This document shows, piece after piece, positions 45,207-54,013 of a stretch of 64,000 nt of DNA. The stretch lies in the NCBI GenBank assembly GCA_036323355.1, contig AP028876.1, positions 992,001 to 1,056,000 of the forward strand, written 5' to 3'. Both the position numbers and the translations under genes were made by a program. The notes beneath the pieces were generated by a model, which saw nothing but the letters and a program-made list of their open reading frames with translations, had not been told where the DNA came from and made no database searches. The stretch is from Gottschalkiaceae bacterium SANA (lineage in GTDB: Bacteria > Bacillota > Clostridia > Tissierellales > GPF-1). The stretch's first letter is position 1, and every line of letters starts with the position of its first letter.

Positions 45207-45878
45207 ATGAATAGAATTGCAGAAAAAATTCAAACAGCAAGACGGAAAGCAGGATTATCTGAGAAACAGTTGGCAAAGAAATGCGGGTTGGCAGCAAGTT
45301 ATATCATGCAAGTAGAAACTGGGAAGAAGATTATCAATGAGGCAACCGCCGATCGAATATTGGCAGCCCTAGGGGAAGAAATCGCTCTTGTGGATGTGTC
45401 AGATATGAGAGAAGAACCGCAACAAGCGGTTAGAAAAAAACGACCCGTTCAATCCCCAAGCTTTACGGTTGAGCCCAACGAGCAGTGGGCGAATGCGTTA
45501 GAAGGCGTTATTAAAAAGTATCCCATCTTTGAGAATAAAAGCAACAAAGCAGTAGGTATGAAAGAATTGCCGATTATCGGAAAGAAAGTAGAAGGCCATC
45601 ATCCGGATAAACTTCTTTTTGTAAAAGCATCCAACAATGAGGTGGAAGCGCTTCGAATAAAAAGCGGCGATGTTGTGATGGTTTTAAAGACAAAGGAAAT
45701 TCAAAATAATAATATTTACTTGCTGGAAGTCGGCAAGGAACGCATCATTCGTAAAGTCCGCAGAGAAAATAATAAAGTGCGCTTGTTCCGCAATCATATC
45801 GATGCTGGATCAGAGTTGCTTCCGATGGCGGATATCAAATTGATTGGGAAGTGCATGAAAATAGAAATTAGTTTATAA
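45207..45878 (+). CDS. XRE-family regulator with S24/LexA-like C-terminal domain
   Basis: 223 residues. HTH_3 domain at 5-60 (LSEKQLAKKCGLAASYIMQVE). After a basic linker (RKKRPVQSPS) and a conserved-looking WANALEGVIKKYPIF, residues about 120-222 look like the beta-rich S24 fold of LexA/phage repressors (GDVVMVLKTKE, NIYLLEVGKERIIRKVRR). The GDSM-type serine loop is replaced by SNNEVEAL, so self-cleavage seems unlikely, although a lysine remains in IIRKVRR. No prophage or SOS genes lie nearby. AGGGGAAGACG precedes the ATG. Confidence 0.75.
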   Translation: MNRIAEKIQTARRKAGLSEKQLAKKCGLAASYIMQVETGKKIINEATADRILAALGEEIALVDVSDMREEPQQAVRKKRPVQSPSFTVEPNEQWANALEGVIKKYPIFENKSNKAVGMKELPIIGKKVEGHHPDKLLFVKASNNEVEALRIKSGDVVMVLKTKEIQNNNIYLLEVGKERIIRKVRRENNKVRLFRNHIDAGSELLPMADIKLIGKCMKIEISL

Positions 45879-45882
45879 AAGC

Positions 45883-45943
45883 AGGAAGGGAAAACCACTG
45901 GCTCATGGATATAAATGGGTGAGAGGCGTTTCCTTCTTTTTTT
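45883..45943 (+). terminator. Terminator of the XRE regulator
   Basis: GGAAGGGAAAAC pairs imperfectly with GTTTCCTTC; an inner CTCAT / ATGGGTGAG pairing fills the loop; seven T follow. Confidence 0.6.
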
Positions 45944-45977
45944 ATAAAATGTACATGGGGGTCAAATGGCGAGAGAG

Positions 45978-46006
45978 TTGACAAAGAGATCAAAAGGCGA
46001 TACGAT
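45978..46006 (+). promoter_or_regulatory. Sigma-A promoter of the TetR-ABC exporter operon
   Basis: TTGACA (45978-45983), 17-base spacer, TACGAT (46001-46006), 26 bases before the TetR ATG. Confidence 0.7.
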
Positions 46007-46031
46007 ATGAAAAAAGAACAGGTGATTTTTT

Positions 46032-46634
46032 ATGCAAACAAAAAAGGAAGAAATTCAACAAGCAATATTCAAATCGGCTGAAAATGAATTCCTTGAGAAG
46101 GGATTTGAAAAAGCATCTTTGCGCCAGATTGTCAAAAAGGCAGGTACAAGCCTAGGCAATTTCTATAACTACTATGAAAACAAGGAAGCGCTATTTGTTA
46201 GTATTGTAGAAGGTGCTTATATAGGAATGATGCAGTTGGTCAACAATCATAATCAATGGGAAGGCAATGATGTCCTATTGGATCTTACTGATGTGGCAGT
46301 TTGGCGAAGAGAGTTGAGACGGTTGATTCTACCCATTGTGCCAGCTATTACGACTCCTTTTGTCATTTTGATTGAAGGTAGCCAAGGTACTCAGTTTGCC
46401 CATGCAAAAGAAGACTTGCTCGCTATGATGGAGGAGCATTTTATGGAGCATATCGAAGAATTTAATCCGAAATATCCCAACCCGCAAATGGCGAAGGTGA
46501 TGGCGGAGCAATTGATCTTCGGATTGGTGATGATTGTAAAGAACCATAAAGATGATGAGATGAGGCAACAATTGATTATCGAAGAAATTCTTTTTTTTGC
46601 AATTGGCATTATGGGGATTCTAAAGACGTCTTAG
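46032..46634 (+). CDS. TetR family regulator of the adjacent ABC exporter
   Basis: 200 residues. N-terminal helix-turn-helix (about 8-55): ENEFLEKGFEKASLRQIVK and TSLGNFYNYYENKEALF. The C-terminal half has the common TetR ligand-pocket layout but no recognisable ligand. ATG 46032 follows CAGGTGATT. It is the first gene of an operon with an ABC-2 type exporter and probably represses it, releasing when the exported compound binds. Confidence 0.88.
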   Translation: MQTKKEEIQQAIFKSAENEFLEKGFEKASLRQIVKKAGTSLGNFYNYYENKEALFVSIVEGAYIGMMQLVNNHNQWEGNDVLLDLTDVAVWRRELRRLILPIVPAITTPFVILIEGSQGTQFAHAKEDLLAMMEEHFMEHIEEFNPKYPNPQMAKVMAEQLIFGLVMIVKNHKDDEMRQQLIIEEILFFAIGIMGILKTS

Positions 46635-46705
46635 GTGTTCGTGTGCGAGCACTTTTTATTTCATTAAATAAAGAACGAATGATTTTTATTGAAGGGAGTA
46701 TAGCG

Positions 46706-47560
46706 ATGATACTTGTAGAAAATCTAAATTTCACCTATAGAAATGTTCAAAAAGAGGCACTAAGTGGTCTTGATTTCCATATCAAAAAGGGAGAAGTATT
46801 TGGTTTTTTGGGTCCAAGTGGAGCGGGGAAGACCACCACGCAACGCATTATTATTGGATTGCTGCGCGGTTATTCCGGTAAGGTCAACATTCTAGGTAAA
46901 GAACGTCGAGAGTGGAAAAAGGACTTCTATGAACGAATTGGCGTTGCTTTTGATTTTCCGAATCTCTATGTTAAGCTATCTGGCTACGAAAACTTGAAGC
47001 TGATTGCTTCCTATTATCGAAATCAAGAGCAGAACATTGAAGAATTATTGGATCATGTGGGTTTGCTTATTGACAAAGATAAGAAGGTGGAGGAATTCTC
47101 CAAGGGAATGAAGATGCGCCTGAATTTTGTCAGGTCCATTCTCCACAATCCGGATTTAATTTTTTTGGATGAACCGACAACAGGCCTCGATCCTGTTAAT
47201 GCCAAGATCATCAAGGACAAGATCTTGCAATTGAAAGGGGAAGGAAAAACCATCTTTCTAACGACGCATAATATGACGGTGGCAGAGCAACTTTGTGACC
47301 GCGTTGGATTTATCAATGAGGGGATCCTTTCCGTCATTGACAGCCCAAAAAACCTGATGGTTGCCTACGGGAATCCAATGGTAAAGATTGTCTATGTTGA
47401 AGCGGGAAAGAAAGAAGAAGTGAGCCTGTCTTTACCCGAGATGAAAGGAAATTTGGAATTTCATCGTATCGTGGACGAGTGTGAAATTCTCACCATTCAC
47501 AGCCAGGAAGCAACGCTCGAGGATGTTTTTATTCAGCTAACGGGGCGGTCACTCATATGA
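46706..47560 (+). CDS. ABC-2 type exporter ATPase
   Basis: 284 residues from ATG 46706 (GAAGGGAG before it; an upstream in-frame ATG at 46643 lacks a site). Walker A GPSGAGKTT near 39-47, Walker B LIFLDEPTTGLDP, switch FLTTHNMT. The signature is FSKGMKMRL rather than LSGGQ, a variant common in DrrA/CcmA-like exporters. The last 80 residues form the small C-terminal domain of such ATPases. It overlaps the first permease gene by ATGA. Confidence 0.9.
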   Translation: MILVENLNFTYRNVQKEALSGLDFHIKKGEVFGFLGPSGAGKTTTQRIIIGLLRGYSGKVNILGKERREWKKDFYERIGVAFDFPNLYVKLSGYENLKLIASYYRNQEQNIEELLDHVGLLIDKDKKVEEFSKGMKMRLNFVRSILHNPDLIFLDEPTTGLDPVNAKIIKDKILQLKGEGKTIFLTTHNMTVAEQLCDRVGFINEGILSVIDSPKNLMVAYGNPMVKIVYVEAGKKEEVSLSLPEMKGNLEFHRIVDECEILTIHSQEATLEDVFIQLTGRSLI

Positions 47561-48297
47561 AAGCGGAAGTGATGAAACGAATTAAGAACGCATTGATTGC
47601 TGATCTTAAATTTGAACGGAAACAAGGTTTTTTCACTATTTATCTCGTTATTAGTTTTCTCTATCTCTTGGTGCTTACACAGATTCCGGAAATGTTTAGA
47701 CCGATTGCGGTGCCTCTTGTGATCTTTTCGGATCCATCTGTACTTGGGCTTTTCTTTATTGGTGGAATGTTGCTTTTAGAAAAGGAACAGGGGATTTTAC
47801 AATCGATTGTGGTAACGCCTTTAAGCTCAATAGAGTATGTTATTAGCAAGGTTCTCTCCCTTTCTATTGTAGCTCTTTTTGCAGGTGTGTTGATCTCACT
47901 CTTGGCCTATACAGGAAGTGTGAATTACGGTTATCTGATCCTTGGGATCTTACTTACTTCCATCTTTTTTACACAAATCGGGATTCTCATTGCCTGCAGA
48001 TCTGGGACAATCAATGAATTCTTTTTAAGAATGGTGCCATGGATGTTGGCTTTGTTTGTACCCGCATTCTTGTTGATTTGGTTTTGGGACTCAGCCGTAT
48101 TAAATCTCTTTCCAACCGTGGCATGTTTGCGATTGGTCTATGGGGCATACCATGGCAACTCGATAGGAAGGGCGGCTTTTCAATTGCTTTACCTGATCCT
48201 CTTCAATGGCGGGCTATTGATTTTCACTACCAAACAGTTTGAAGAGAGAATTGTTTATGGAGGACAACATGGTCAAGCTGATCACGCTCAAGAATGA
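47557..48297 (+). CDS. ABC-2 type exporter permease 1
   Basis: 246 residues with about six membrane spans, starting FERKQGFFTIYLVISFLYLL. The LEKEQGILQSIVVTPLSSIEYVI segment (residues about 78-100) is the cytoplasmic coupling region seen in ABC-2 permeases, and the ALPV/TPL-type turn matches it. Overlaps the ATPase gene by 4 bases and the second permease by 29 bases. Substrate unknown. Confidence 0.8.
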   Translation: MKAEVMKRIKNALIADLKFERKQGFFTIYLVISFLYLLVLTQIPEMFRPIAVPLVIFSDPSVLGLFFIGGMLLLEKEQGILQSIVVTPLSSIEYVISKVLSLSIVALFAGVLISLLAYTGSVNYGYLILGILLTSIFFTQIGILIACRSGTINEFFLRMVPWMLALFVPAFLLIWFWDSAVLNLFPTVACLRLVYGAYHGNSIGRAAFQLLYLILFNGGLLIFTTKQFEERIVYGGQHGQADHAQE

Positions 48298-48979
48298 TTG
48301 GAAGCAAATCACCCGAGAACCGATTATGATAATTCTCTTTCTTTGTCCAGTGCTGATTGCTGTTATATTTAGACTTCTGACAGTGTTTCTGATGCCGGTG
48401 ATCTTTCGGTACTTCAATCAAAGCTTCATTCCGTTTATGCCCTATGCCTTGTCTTTGTCTTTGATCTTTTGTCCGATGATGCTTGGGATCGTAATGGGAT
48501 TTATGATGTTGGACGACAAGGATGGAAAAATCATTGAACTAATGAGTGTGACGCCATTGACGAAGCAGGGCTATATGATCAATCGCTTGCTGTTCATTGT
48601 GGGGGCCACCATTCTACATACCACACTCTCTTACATCATTATGGGCCAATATATATTTACACTTTCAAGTTTTTTGCTAGTAACAATTATCCTCTCTACA
48701 TTGGCAATTGTTATTGGTCTCGTTTTCTTTTCGCTGGCTACCGATAAGATTAAAGGACTGACCTATGCAAAGGGACTAAATTTGATTGTGATTTTCACCT
48801 TTGCAGACCTGTTAAAGGGAGCTTTTATCAAAACGATATCGCTGGGATTTCCCACCTATTGGCTTGCAGAGATTGTACAAAATCCCAATCAAGTATTAGC
48901 CTATTTGTTCGGATTTACGAGTTGTCTATTCTGGCTTATTGTGGTTTTGCGGATTGGTAAATTTAGGGTGAACGAATAG
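48269..48979 (+). CDS. ABC-2 type exporter permease 2
   Basis: 236 residues from ATG 48269, chosen for GGAGG six bases upstream; ATG 48257 and a TTG at 48239 are alternatives. About six spans. LDDKDGKIIELMSVTPLTKQGYM (residues about 78-100, written here for position) parallels the LLEKEQGILQ...TPLSS region of permease 1, so the two are distant paralogues forming a heterodimeric channel. Last gene of the TetR operon. Confidence 0.78.
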   Translation: MVKLITLKNDWKQITREPIMIILFLCPVLIAVIFRLLTVFLMPVIFRYFNQSFIPFMPYALSLSLIFCPMMLGIVMGFMMLDDKDGKIIELMSVTPLTKQGYMINRLLFIVGATILHTTLSYIIMGQYIFTLSSFLLVTIILSTLAIVIGLVFFSLATDKIKGLTYAKGLNLIVIFTFADLLKGAFIKTISLGFPTYWLAEIVQNPNQVLAYLFGFTSCLFWLIVVLRIGKFRVNE

Positions 48980-48989
48980 ATAGAAAAAA

Positions 48990-49018
48990 AGAAGATCTTG
49001 ATGAGATCTTTTTTTTTC
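48990..49018 (+). terminator. Terminator of the TetR-ABC exporter operon
   Basis: AGATC / GATCT stem with TTGATGA loop, A-run before and nine T after. Confidence 0.75.
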
Positions 49019-49029
49019 GTAGAAATGAA

Positions 49030-49058
49030 TTGACAAAAAGAGGAATTGAGATTAAACT
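49030..49058 (+). promoter_or_regulatory. Sigma-A promoter of the MarR-exporter operon
   Basis: TTGACA (49030-49035), 17-base spacer, TAAACT (49053-49058). The start, near 49065, falls inside the adjacent palindrome. Confidence 0.7.
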
Positions 49059-49111
49059 AAAATCGTTATAAAATATAACTATATTATATAACTATATTTC
49101 ATAACGATTTT
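49059..49111. promoter_or_regulatory. Large palindromic operator, probably for the MarR protein
   Basis: Outer arms AAAATCGTTAT and ATAACGATTTT are perfect 11-base inverted repeats 53 bases end to end. Between them the sequence ATATAACTATATT occurs twice as overlapping direct copies. It begins one base after the -10 box, so a bound protein would block the start site; autoregulation by the MarR gene 60 bases downstream is the simplest reading. Confidence 0.6.
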
Positions 49112-49171
49112 AATGATCGAGTTTACCTATAGAGACCTAAGAAATTATCCGAAAGGAAAGGAGCTAGACCT

Positions 49172-49612
49172 ATGAGTAGAGACAAATTGGCGAGCCAAAT
49201 ACTGGGTATGATCCCTCTATTTCATCGAAAGTTATTAAAAAAATATAAATCTCATGAACTCAAGCGAACGGAGTTTCTTTTATTAAATAACTTGATGATG
49301 GCAGATGGATTGCCAATGAACACCTATGGGGAAAAACTGTGTATTTCAAAGCCAAATCTGACGAAATTGGTCCACGAGTTGGTGGATAAACAATGGGTGA
49401 AAAAAGAAAAAAGCGTGGAAGACAAGCGAGTAACTAGAATCTATATAACCGATCAAGGCCGCTTGTTTCTAAAGGAGCATTTTAAACGGATGAAAGAACA
49501 AGTCATCGCGTCAACAGATAAACTCACGGATGATGAAGTAGAAACCCTTGTCGTAAATTTTGAATCGATTCACAAAATTTTTCTAAAACTGGACGATATG
49601 TACGATGAATAG
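49172..49612 (+). CDS. MarR family transcriptional regulator
   Basis: 146 residues. Winged helix at about 30-100: NTYGEKLCISKPNLTKLVHELV (recognition helix) and the wing KSVEDKRVTRIYITDQG with the conserved DKR. ATG 49172 follows AAAGGAAAGGAGC. It precedes two ABC exporter genes (24 bases to the first) and a large palindrome lies upstream, so it probably represses its own operon until a drug or metabolite binds. Confidence 0.9.
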   Translation: MSRDKLASQILGMIPLFHRKLLKKYKSHELKRTEFLLLNNLMMADGLPMNTYGEKLCISKPNLTKLVHELVDKQWVKKEKSVEDKRVTRIYITDQGRLFLKEHFKRMKEQVIASTDKLTDDEVETLVVNFESIHKIFLKLDDMYDE

Positions 49613-49636
49613 GCGTAGTGAAGGAAAGGACATCAT

Positions 49637-51862
49637 ATGACAAAAATACTAAAGTACTTAAAGCCATTTACGCTCTGGATCCTTGTTGCAATCGCATTGC
49701 TATATGGACAAGCAATGGCTGATCTGGCTTTGCCGGATTATATGTCTAACATTGTAAATGTAGGCATTCAGCAAGGTGGAAATGAGAATGCGCTGCCGGA
49801 AGTTTTAAGGCAAGCTGATTTGGAAAAAATGGAGCTATTTGTTACTGCGGACAATAAGGCATTAATCGAGGCTTCCTACCAATTTATTGAACCCGGTACA
49901 AGCGAGTACAAGAAAGTGGCCGAGACCTATCCGAACATCACCAATGAGGGGGTCTATCGGCTGAAGTCCTTAACGGAAGAAGAAACAGCTGATTTGGAGT
50001 TGGAAGTGTCAAAAGCACTCTTGGCGGTTACAGGTGTTCAACAAGCGATCGCTAATGCTGATGATAGTGATTTTGAAATCAATGGGCAGACCATTCCTGC
50101 AGGCACAGATATCTTTGCCATGCTGGAAAGAATGCCTGCGGAACAAAGACTTCAGATGATGGAAGCTTCAAATGAACAATTTGCGGCCCTTGGGGATGCG
50201 ATGATTCTTCAAGCGGGTGCCAATGCAACCATCACACTTTACCAAGAGATGGGCCTTGATGTGGACCAGGTTCGTCAGAACTATATCTTGATGACGGGTC
50301 TGATTATGCTAGGGATTACCTTGCTCGGTGCGATTGCATCCATTTCGGTTGGCTTTATTGCCTCCAAGGTAGCAGCTGGTTTGGGAAGAGATTTACGGAA
50401 AAGGATCTTTGACAAAGTCAGTCGTTTTTCCAATGCTGAGTTTGATCAGTTTTCCACCGCGTCCCTGATCACAAGATCGACAAATGATATTATGCAAGTA
50501 CAAAACTTGATGGTTGTTATGATTCGCATGGTGTTCTATGCGCCGATTTTGGGCATAGGCGGTGTCATTAAAGCAATGAATAGCAATAGCTCTATGTCAT
50601 GGATCATTGCCTTAGCCGTTGGCATACTCATTTTGATGATTGCTGTTATATTTTCCATTGCCATGCCCAAGTTTAAGATCGTTCAAAAGCAGGTTGATCG
50701 AGTGAACTTGGTCATGCGGGAAGCCTTGACGGGTATGATGGTCATTCGAGCATTTAATACGCAAGCTTTTGAAGAAGATCGCTTTGATCAAGCGAACCGT
50801 GATTTGACAGCAACAAACTTGTTTGTCAACCGTGTCATGGTATTTTTGATGCCGGTCATGATGTTTGTTATGAATGCAGTTATGATTTTGATTGTATGGG
50901 TTGGAGCCAAAGAAATTGCCAACGCAAATATGCAAGTTGGCGATATGATGGCCTTTATGCAGTATGCCATGCAAATCATTATGGCGTTTTTAATGATGTC
51001 CATGATGTTTATCATGATTCCGCGGGCTTCTGTTGCCGCTGGTCGTATTGCTGAAGTCTTGAATGTTGAAGCTAAGATTGTTGATCCTGCAGATCCAAAA
51101 GTATTCACGGCTCCAGTATCCGGCAGGCTTGAATTTAAAGACGTTTCCTTTAAGTATCCTGGGGCGGAAGAGAATATGTTGAAAAAGCTTAACTTCACAG
51201 CCAATCCTGGGGAGACAACAGCAATTATTGGGTCAACAGGGTCTGGGAAAACCACCTTGGTCAATTTGATTCCAAGATTATACGATGTCACAGAAGGACA
51301 AATCCTTGTGGATGGGATTGATATTCGACAAGTTACGCAACACGACTTACGTAGCCATATTGGATATATTCCTCAGAAGGCCTCTCTATTTAGTGGGGAT
51401 ATTGAAAGTAATCTATTGTTTGCAAAGGAAGACGCAACGATCGCTGAAATGGAAGAAGCGATTCGTATTGCACAGGCAAGGGAATTTGTGGAAGAAAACA
51501 AAGAAGGAATGGCAAGGCAAATTTCACAAGGTGGATCGAATGTGTCTGGTGGTCAGAAACAACGTCTTTCCATTGCAAGAGCATTGGTGAAGCGGCCTGA
51601 AATTTATATCTTTGACGATAGTTTTTCCGCTCTCGATTTTCAAACGGATCGCGCTCTTCGGCAAGCCCTTAAGGATAAAACTGGGGAGTCGACCTTGTTG
51701 ATTGTTGCGCAACGAATTTCAACGATCAAAAATGCAAATCAGATTATTGTGCTGGATGACGGCAGGATGGTGGGAATGGGTACTCACGATGAATTGATGA
51801 AATCCTGTGAGACTTATAAAGAAATTGCATATTCACAATTGTCCAAGGAGGAGCTGGCATGA
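49637..51862 (+). CDS. Heterodimeric ABC exporter, subunit with degenerate ATPase site
   Basis: 741 residues, a membrane domain plus ATPase in one chain. About 160 extra residues (roughly 35-205) lie between the first and second spans, outside the membrane, rich in Glu/Ala; this accounts for the unusual length. ATPase: Walker A GSTGSGKTT, signature VSGGQKQRLSIARAL, Walker B IYIFDDSFSALD with Asp where the catalytic Glu should be, and switch IVAQRIST with Gln in place of His. This asymmetry is known in heterodimeric exporters, whose second site is inactive. Overlaps its partner gene by ATGA. Confidence 0.9.
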   Translation: MTKILKYLKPFTLWILVAIALLYGQAMADLALPDYMSNIVNVGIQQGGNENALPEVLRQADLEKMELFVTADNKALIEASYQFIEPGTSEYKKVAETYPNITNEGVYRLKSLTEEETADLELEVSKALLAVTGVQQAIANADDSDFEINGQTIPAGTDIFAMLERMPAEQRLQMMEASNEQFAALGDAMILQAGANATITLYQEMGLDVDQVRQNYILMTGLIMLGITLLGAIASISVGFIASKVAAGLGRDLRKRIFDKVSRFSNAEFDQFSTASLITRSTNDIMQVQNLMVVMIRMVFYAPILGIGGVIKAMNSNSSMSWIIALAVGILILMIAVIFSIAMPKFKIVQKQVDRVNLVMREALTGMMVIRAFNTQAFEEDRFDQANRDLTATNLFVNRVMVFLMPVMMFVMNAVMILIVWVGAKEIANANMQVGDMMAFMQYAMQIIMAFLMMSMMFIMIPRASVAAGRIAEVLNVEAKIVDPADPKVFTAPVSGRLEFKDVSFKYPGAEENMLKKLNFTANPGETTAIIGSTGSGKTTLVNLIPRLYDVTEGQILVDGIDIRQVTQHDLRSHIGYIPQKASLFSGDIESNLLFAKEDATIAEMEEAIRIAQAREFVEENKEGMARQISQGGSNVSGGQKQRLSIARALVKRPEIYIFDDSFSALDFQTDRALRQALKDKTGESTLLIVAQRISTIKNANQIIVLDDGRMVGMGTHDELMKSCETYKEIAYSQLSKEELA

Positions 51863-53748
51863 GCGAAAACAATCAAAATGAAAATGTGAATCGTTCATCT
51901 GCTAAGCAGAGACGAGGACCAGGCGGTGGTGGACCCGGTGGCGGACATATGAATATGTCCGGCGAAAAAGCAAAAAACTTTAAAGGCACCATGAAGCGAC
52001 TGATCGAATATTTGAGTCCGCATAAGGCGACCATTCTTGTGGTAATCATCTTTGCCATTGCTAGTGCGGCTTTTGGGATCTATGGACCCAAGCTGTTGGG
52101 TAAGGCGACAACAAAAGTATTTGAAGGCATGATTGGACAAGTAAGCGGAAGTGGATCTGGTATTGATTTTGAGGCGATTGCTGGTATTATGCTGACGCTT
52201 TTAGCACTCTATGGATTGAGTTCCTTATTCTCCTATATTCAAGGATATATTATGGCAGGCGTAGCCATGAAGGTGAGCTATGATATGCGCAGGAATATCT
52301 CCAAAAAAGTGAATCGGATGCCGCTTCGGTATTTTGACGGCACCAATCATGGGGAAGTATTGTCAAGAGTAACGAATGATGTCGATACCGTCAACCAGAC
52401 CTTGAGTCGATCAATGTCGCAGATTATCACCTCCTTCACAACGGTAATTGGTGTCTTGATCATGATGCTAACTATTAGTTTCACCATGACCTTGATTGCC
52501 CTCTTTATTATTCCTGCATCCATGGTCATTGTAATTGCTATCGTGAAACGGTCGCAAAAGTATTTTAAGGATCAGCAAAAATACCTGGGGAATGTGAATG
52601 GCCATATCGAAGAAATGTTTAGCGGTCATGTCATCGTCAAGACCTTCAACGGAGAAGAAAAAAGTGCGGAAGCCTTTAATGAGTTTAATGACAAGCTTTA
52701 TGGGACTGCTTGGAAATCACAATTCTTGTCGGGAATGATGATGCCTGTTATGACCATTGTTGGAAATGTAGGTTATGTAGCGGTCTGTGTTGTCGGTGGA
52801 GCCTTGGCAGCGAAAAGGACCATTGAAGTCGGTGATATTCAGGCTTTTGTTCAGTATGTTAGAAACTTTACACAACCGATTTCACAGCTAGCCAGTGCTT
52901 CGAATGTTCTGCAACAAACCGCAGCTGCCGCTGAGCGTGTCTTCGAATTTTTGGATGAATCCGAAGAGATCAAAGAGGTCGATGAGCCGGTTGAAATCGA
53001 TCAGGTTGTTGGAAACGTATCATTCAAAAATGTACATTTTGGTTATAAGCCGGAAACCATAATCGTAAATGATTTTTCTGTAGATGTTCAACCCGGTCAA
53101 AAGGTTGCCATTGTCGGTCCTACAGGCGCAGGAAAAACCACCATGGTCAAATTGCTTATGCGCTTCTATGATGTGAACGAGGGTGCAATTCTTGTGGATG
53201 GCCAAGATATTCGGGACTATACACGAGATGCATTGCGAAATCAGTTTGGTATGGTCTTGCAAGATACCTGGTTGTACAATGGTTCTATTATGGAAAATAT
53301 CCGCTATGGCCGCCTTGATGCAACGGATGAGGACGTGATTGAAGCTGCAAAAGCCGCCCATGTAGATAGCTTTGTTCATATGCTGCCGGACGGCTATGAT
53401 ATGATCTTAAATGAAGATGCATCAAATGTATCGCAGGGGCAGAAGCAGTTGATTACCATTGCAAGAGCGATTCTTTCAGATCCAAAAATCCTAATCCTGG
53501 ATGAAGCGACAAGTTCTGTGGATACTAGAACTGAGGTTCAGATTCAAAGGGCCATGGGTCGACTGATGGAAAACCGAACCAGTTTTATTATTGCTCATCG
53601 ATTGTCAACAATCCGTGACGCGGACTTGATCTTGGTTATGGATCATGGCGACATTGTGGAGCAGGGCTATCACCAAGAGTTATTAGCGAAAAACGGATTC
53701 TATGCAGATTTATACAATGCCCAATTCGAAGGGAAAAAGATCAGTTAA
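51859..53748 (+). CDS. Heterodimeric ABC exporter, catalytic subunit
   Basis: 629 residues. A glycine-rich cytoplasmic N-terminus (GPGGGGPGGGH, about 20-31) leads into six spans. ATPase: Walker A GPTGAGKTT, Walker B ILILDEATSSVD with the catalytic Glu, switch IIAHRLST with His, but the signature is NVSQGQKQL, degenerate. So the complete ATP site uses this Walker A/B with the VSGGQ of the partner. Substrate may be a drug, peptide or lipid. Followed by a terminator at 53809. Confidence 0.9.
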   Translation: MSENNQNENVNRSSAKQRRGPGGGGPGGGHMNMSGEKAKNFKGTMKRLIEYLSPHKATILVVIIFAIASAAFGIYGPKLLGKATTKVFEGMIGQVSGSGSGIDFEAIAGIMLTLLALYGLSSLFSYIQGYIMAGVAMKVSYDMRRNISKKVNRMPLRYFDGTNHGEVLSRVTNDVDTVNQTLSRSMSQIITSFTTVIGVLIMMLTISFTMTLIALFIIPASMVIVIAIVKRSQKYFKDQQKYLGNVNGHIEEMFSGHVIVKTFNGEEKSAEAFNEFNDKLYGTAWKSQFLSGMMMPVMTIVGNVGYVAVCVVGGALAAKRTIEVGDIQAFVQYVRNFTQPISQLASASNVLQQTAAAAERVFEFLDESEEIKEVDEPVEIDQVVGNVSFKNVHFGYKPETIIVNDFSVDVQPGQKVAIVGPTGAGKTTMVKLLMRFYDVNEGAILVDGQDIRDYTRDALRNQFGMVLQDTWLYNGSIMENIRYGRLDATDEDVIEAAKAAHVDSFVHMLPDGYDMILNEDASNVSQGQKQLITIARAILSDPKILILDEATSSVDTRTEVQIQRAMGRLMENRTSFIIAHRLSTIRDADLILVMDHGDIVEQGYHQELLAKNGFYADLYNAQFEGKKIS

Positions 53749-53808
53749 TCCGAGTATACTCAGAGAATAAGTGGAATGAAAATGACGAGATAAACAAAAA
53801 ACAAGATG

Positions 53809-53848
53809 AGACGAGCTACCGAGATTTTTGCGGTTTCTCGTCTTTTTT
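53809..53848 (+). terminator. Terminator of the MarR-exporter operon
   Basis: AGACGAG and CCG pair with CGG and CTCGTCT around an ATTTTTG-containing loop, followed by TTTTTT. Confidence 0.75.
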
Positions 53849-53934
53849 ATTCTACCGAGAAATGGTAGTATAAGGAGAGACTTGTTGCAACAATGGATTT
53901 AGACACTAATGAACGATTAGATACTGAATGCCCG

Positions 53935-53943
53935 TGGTATAGT
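53935..53943 (+). promoter_or_regulatory. Possible extended -10 promoter of the diguanylate cyclase gene
   Basis: TGGTATAGT, 70 bases before the ATG. A TTGTTGCAACAA palindrome lies at about 53883-53894. Confidence 0.35.
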
Positions 53944-54013
53944 TAGAAAATGATTCGTTTTCCTTCTGACTTAGTCGGGAATGGATTGACAAAAAGGTAA
54001 GGTGGGGATCGAC

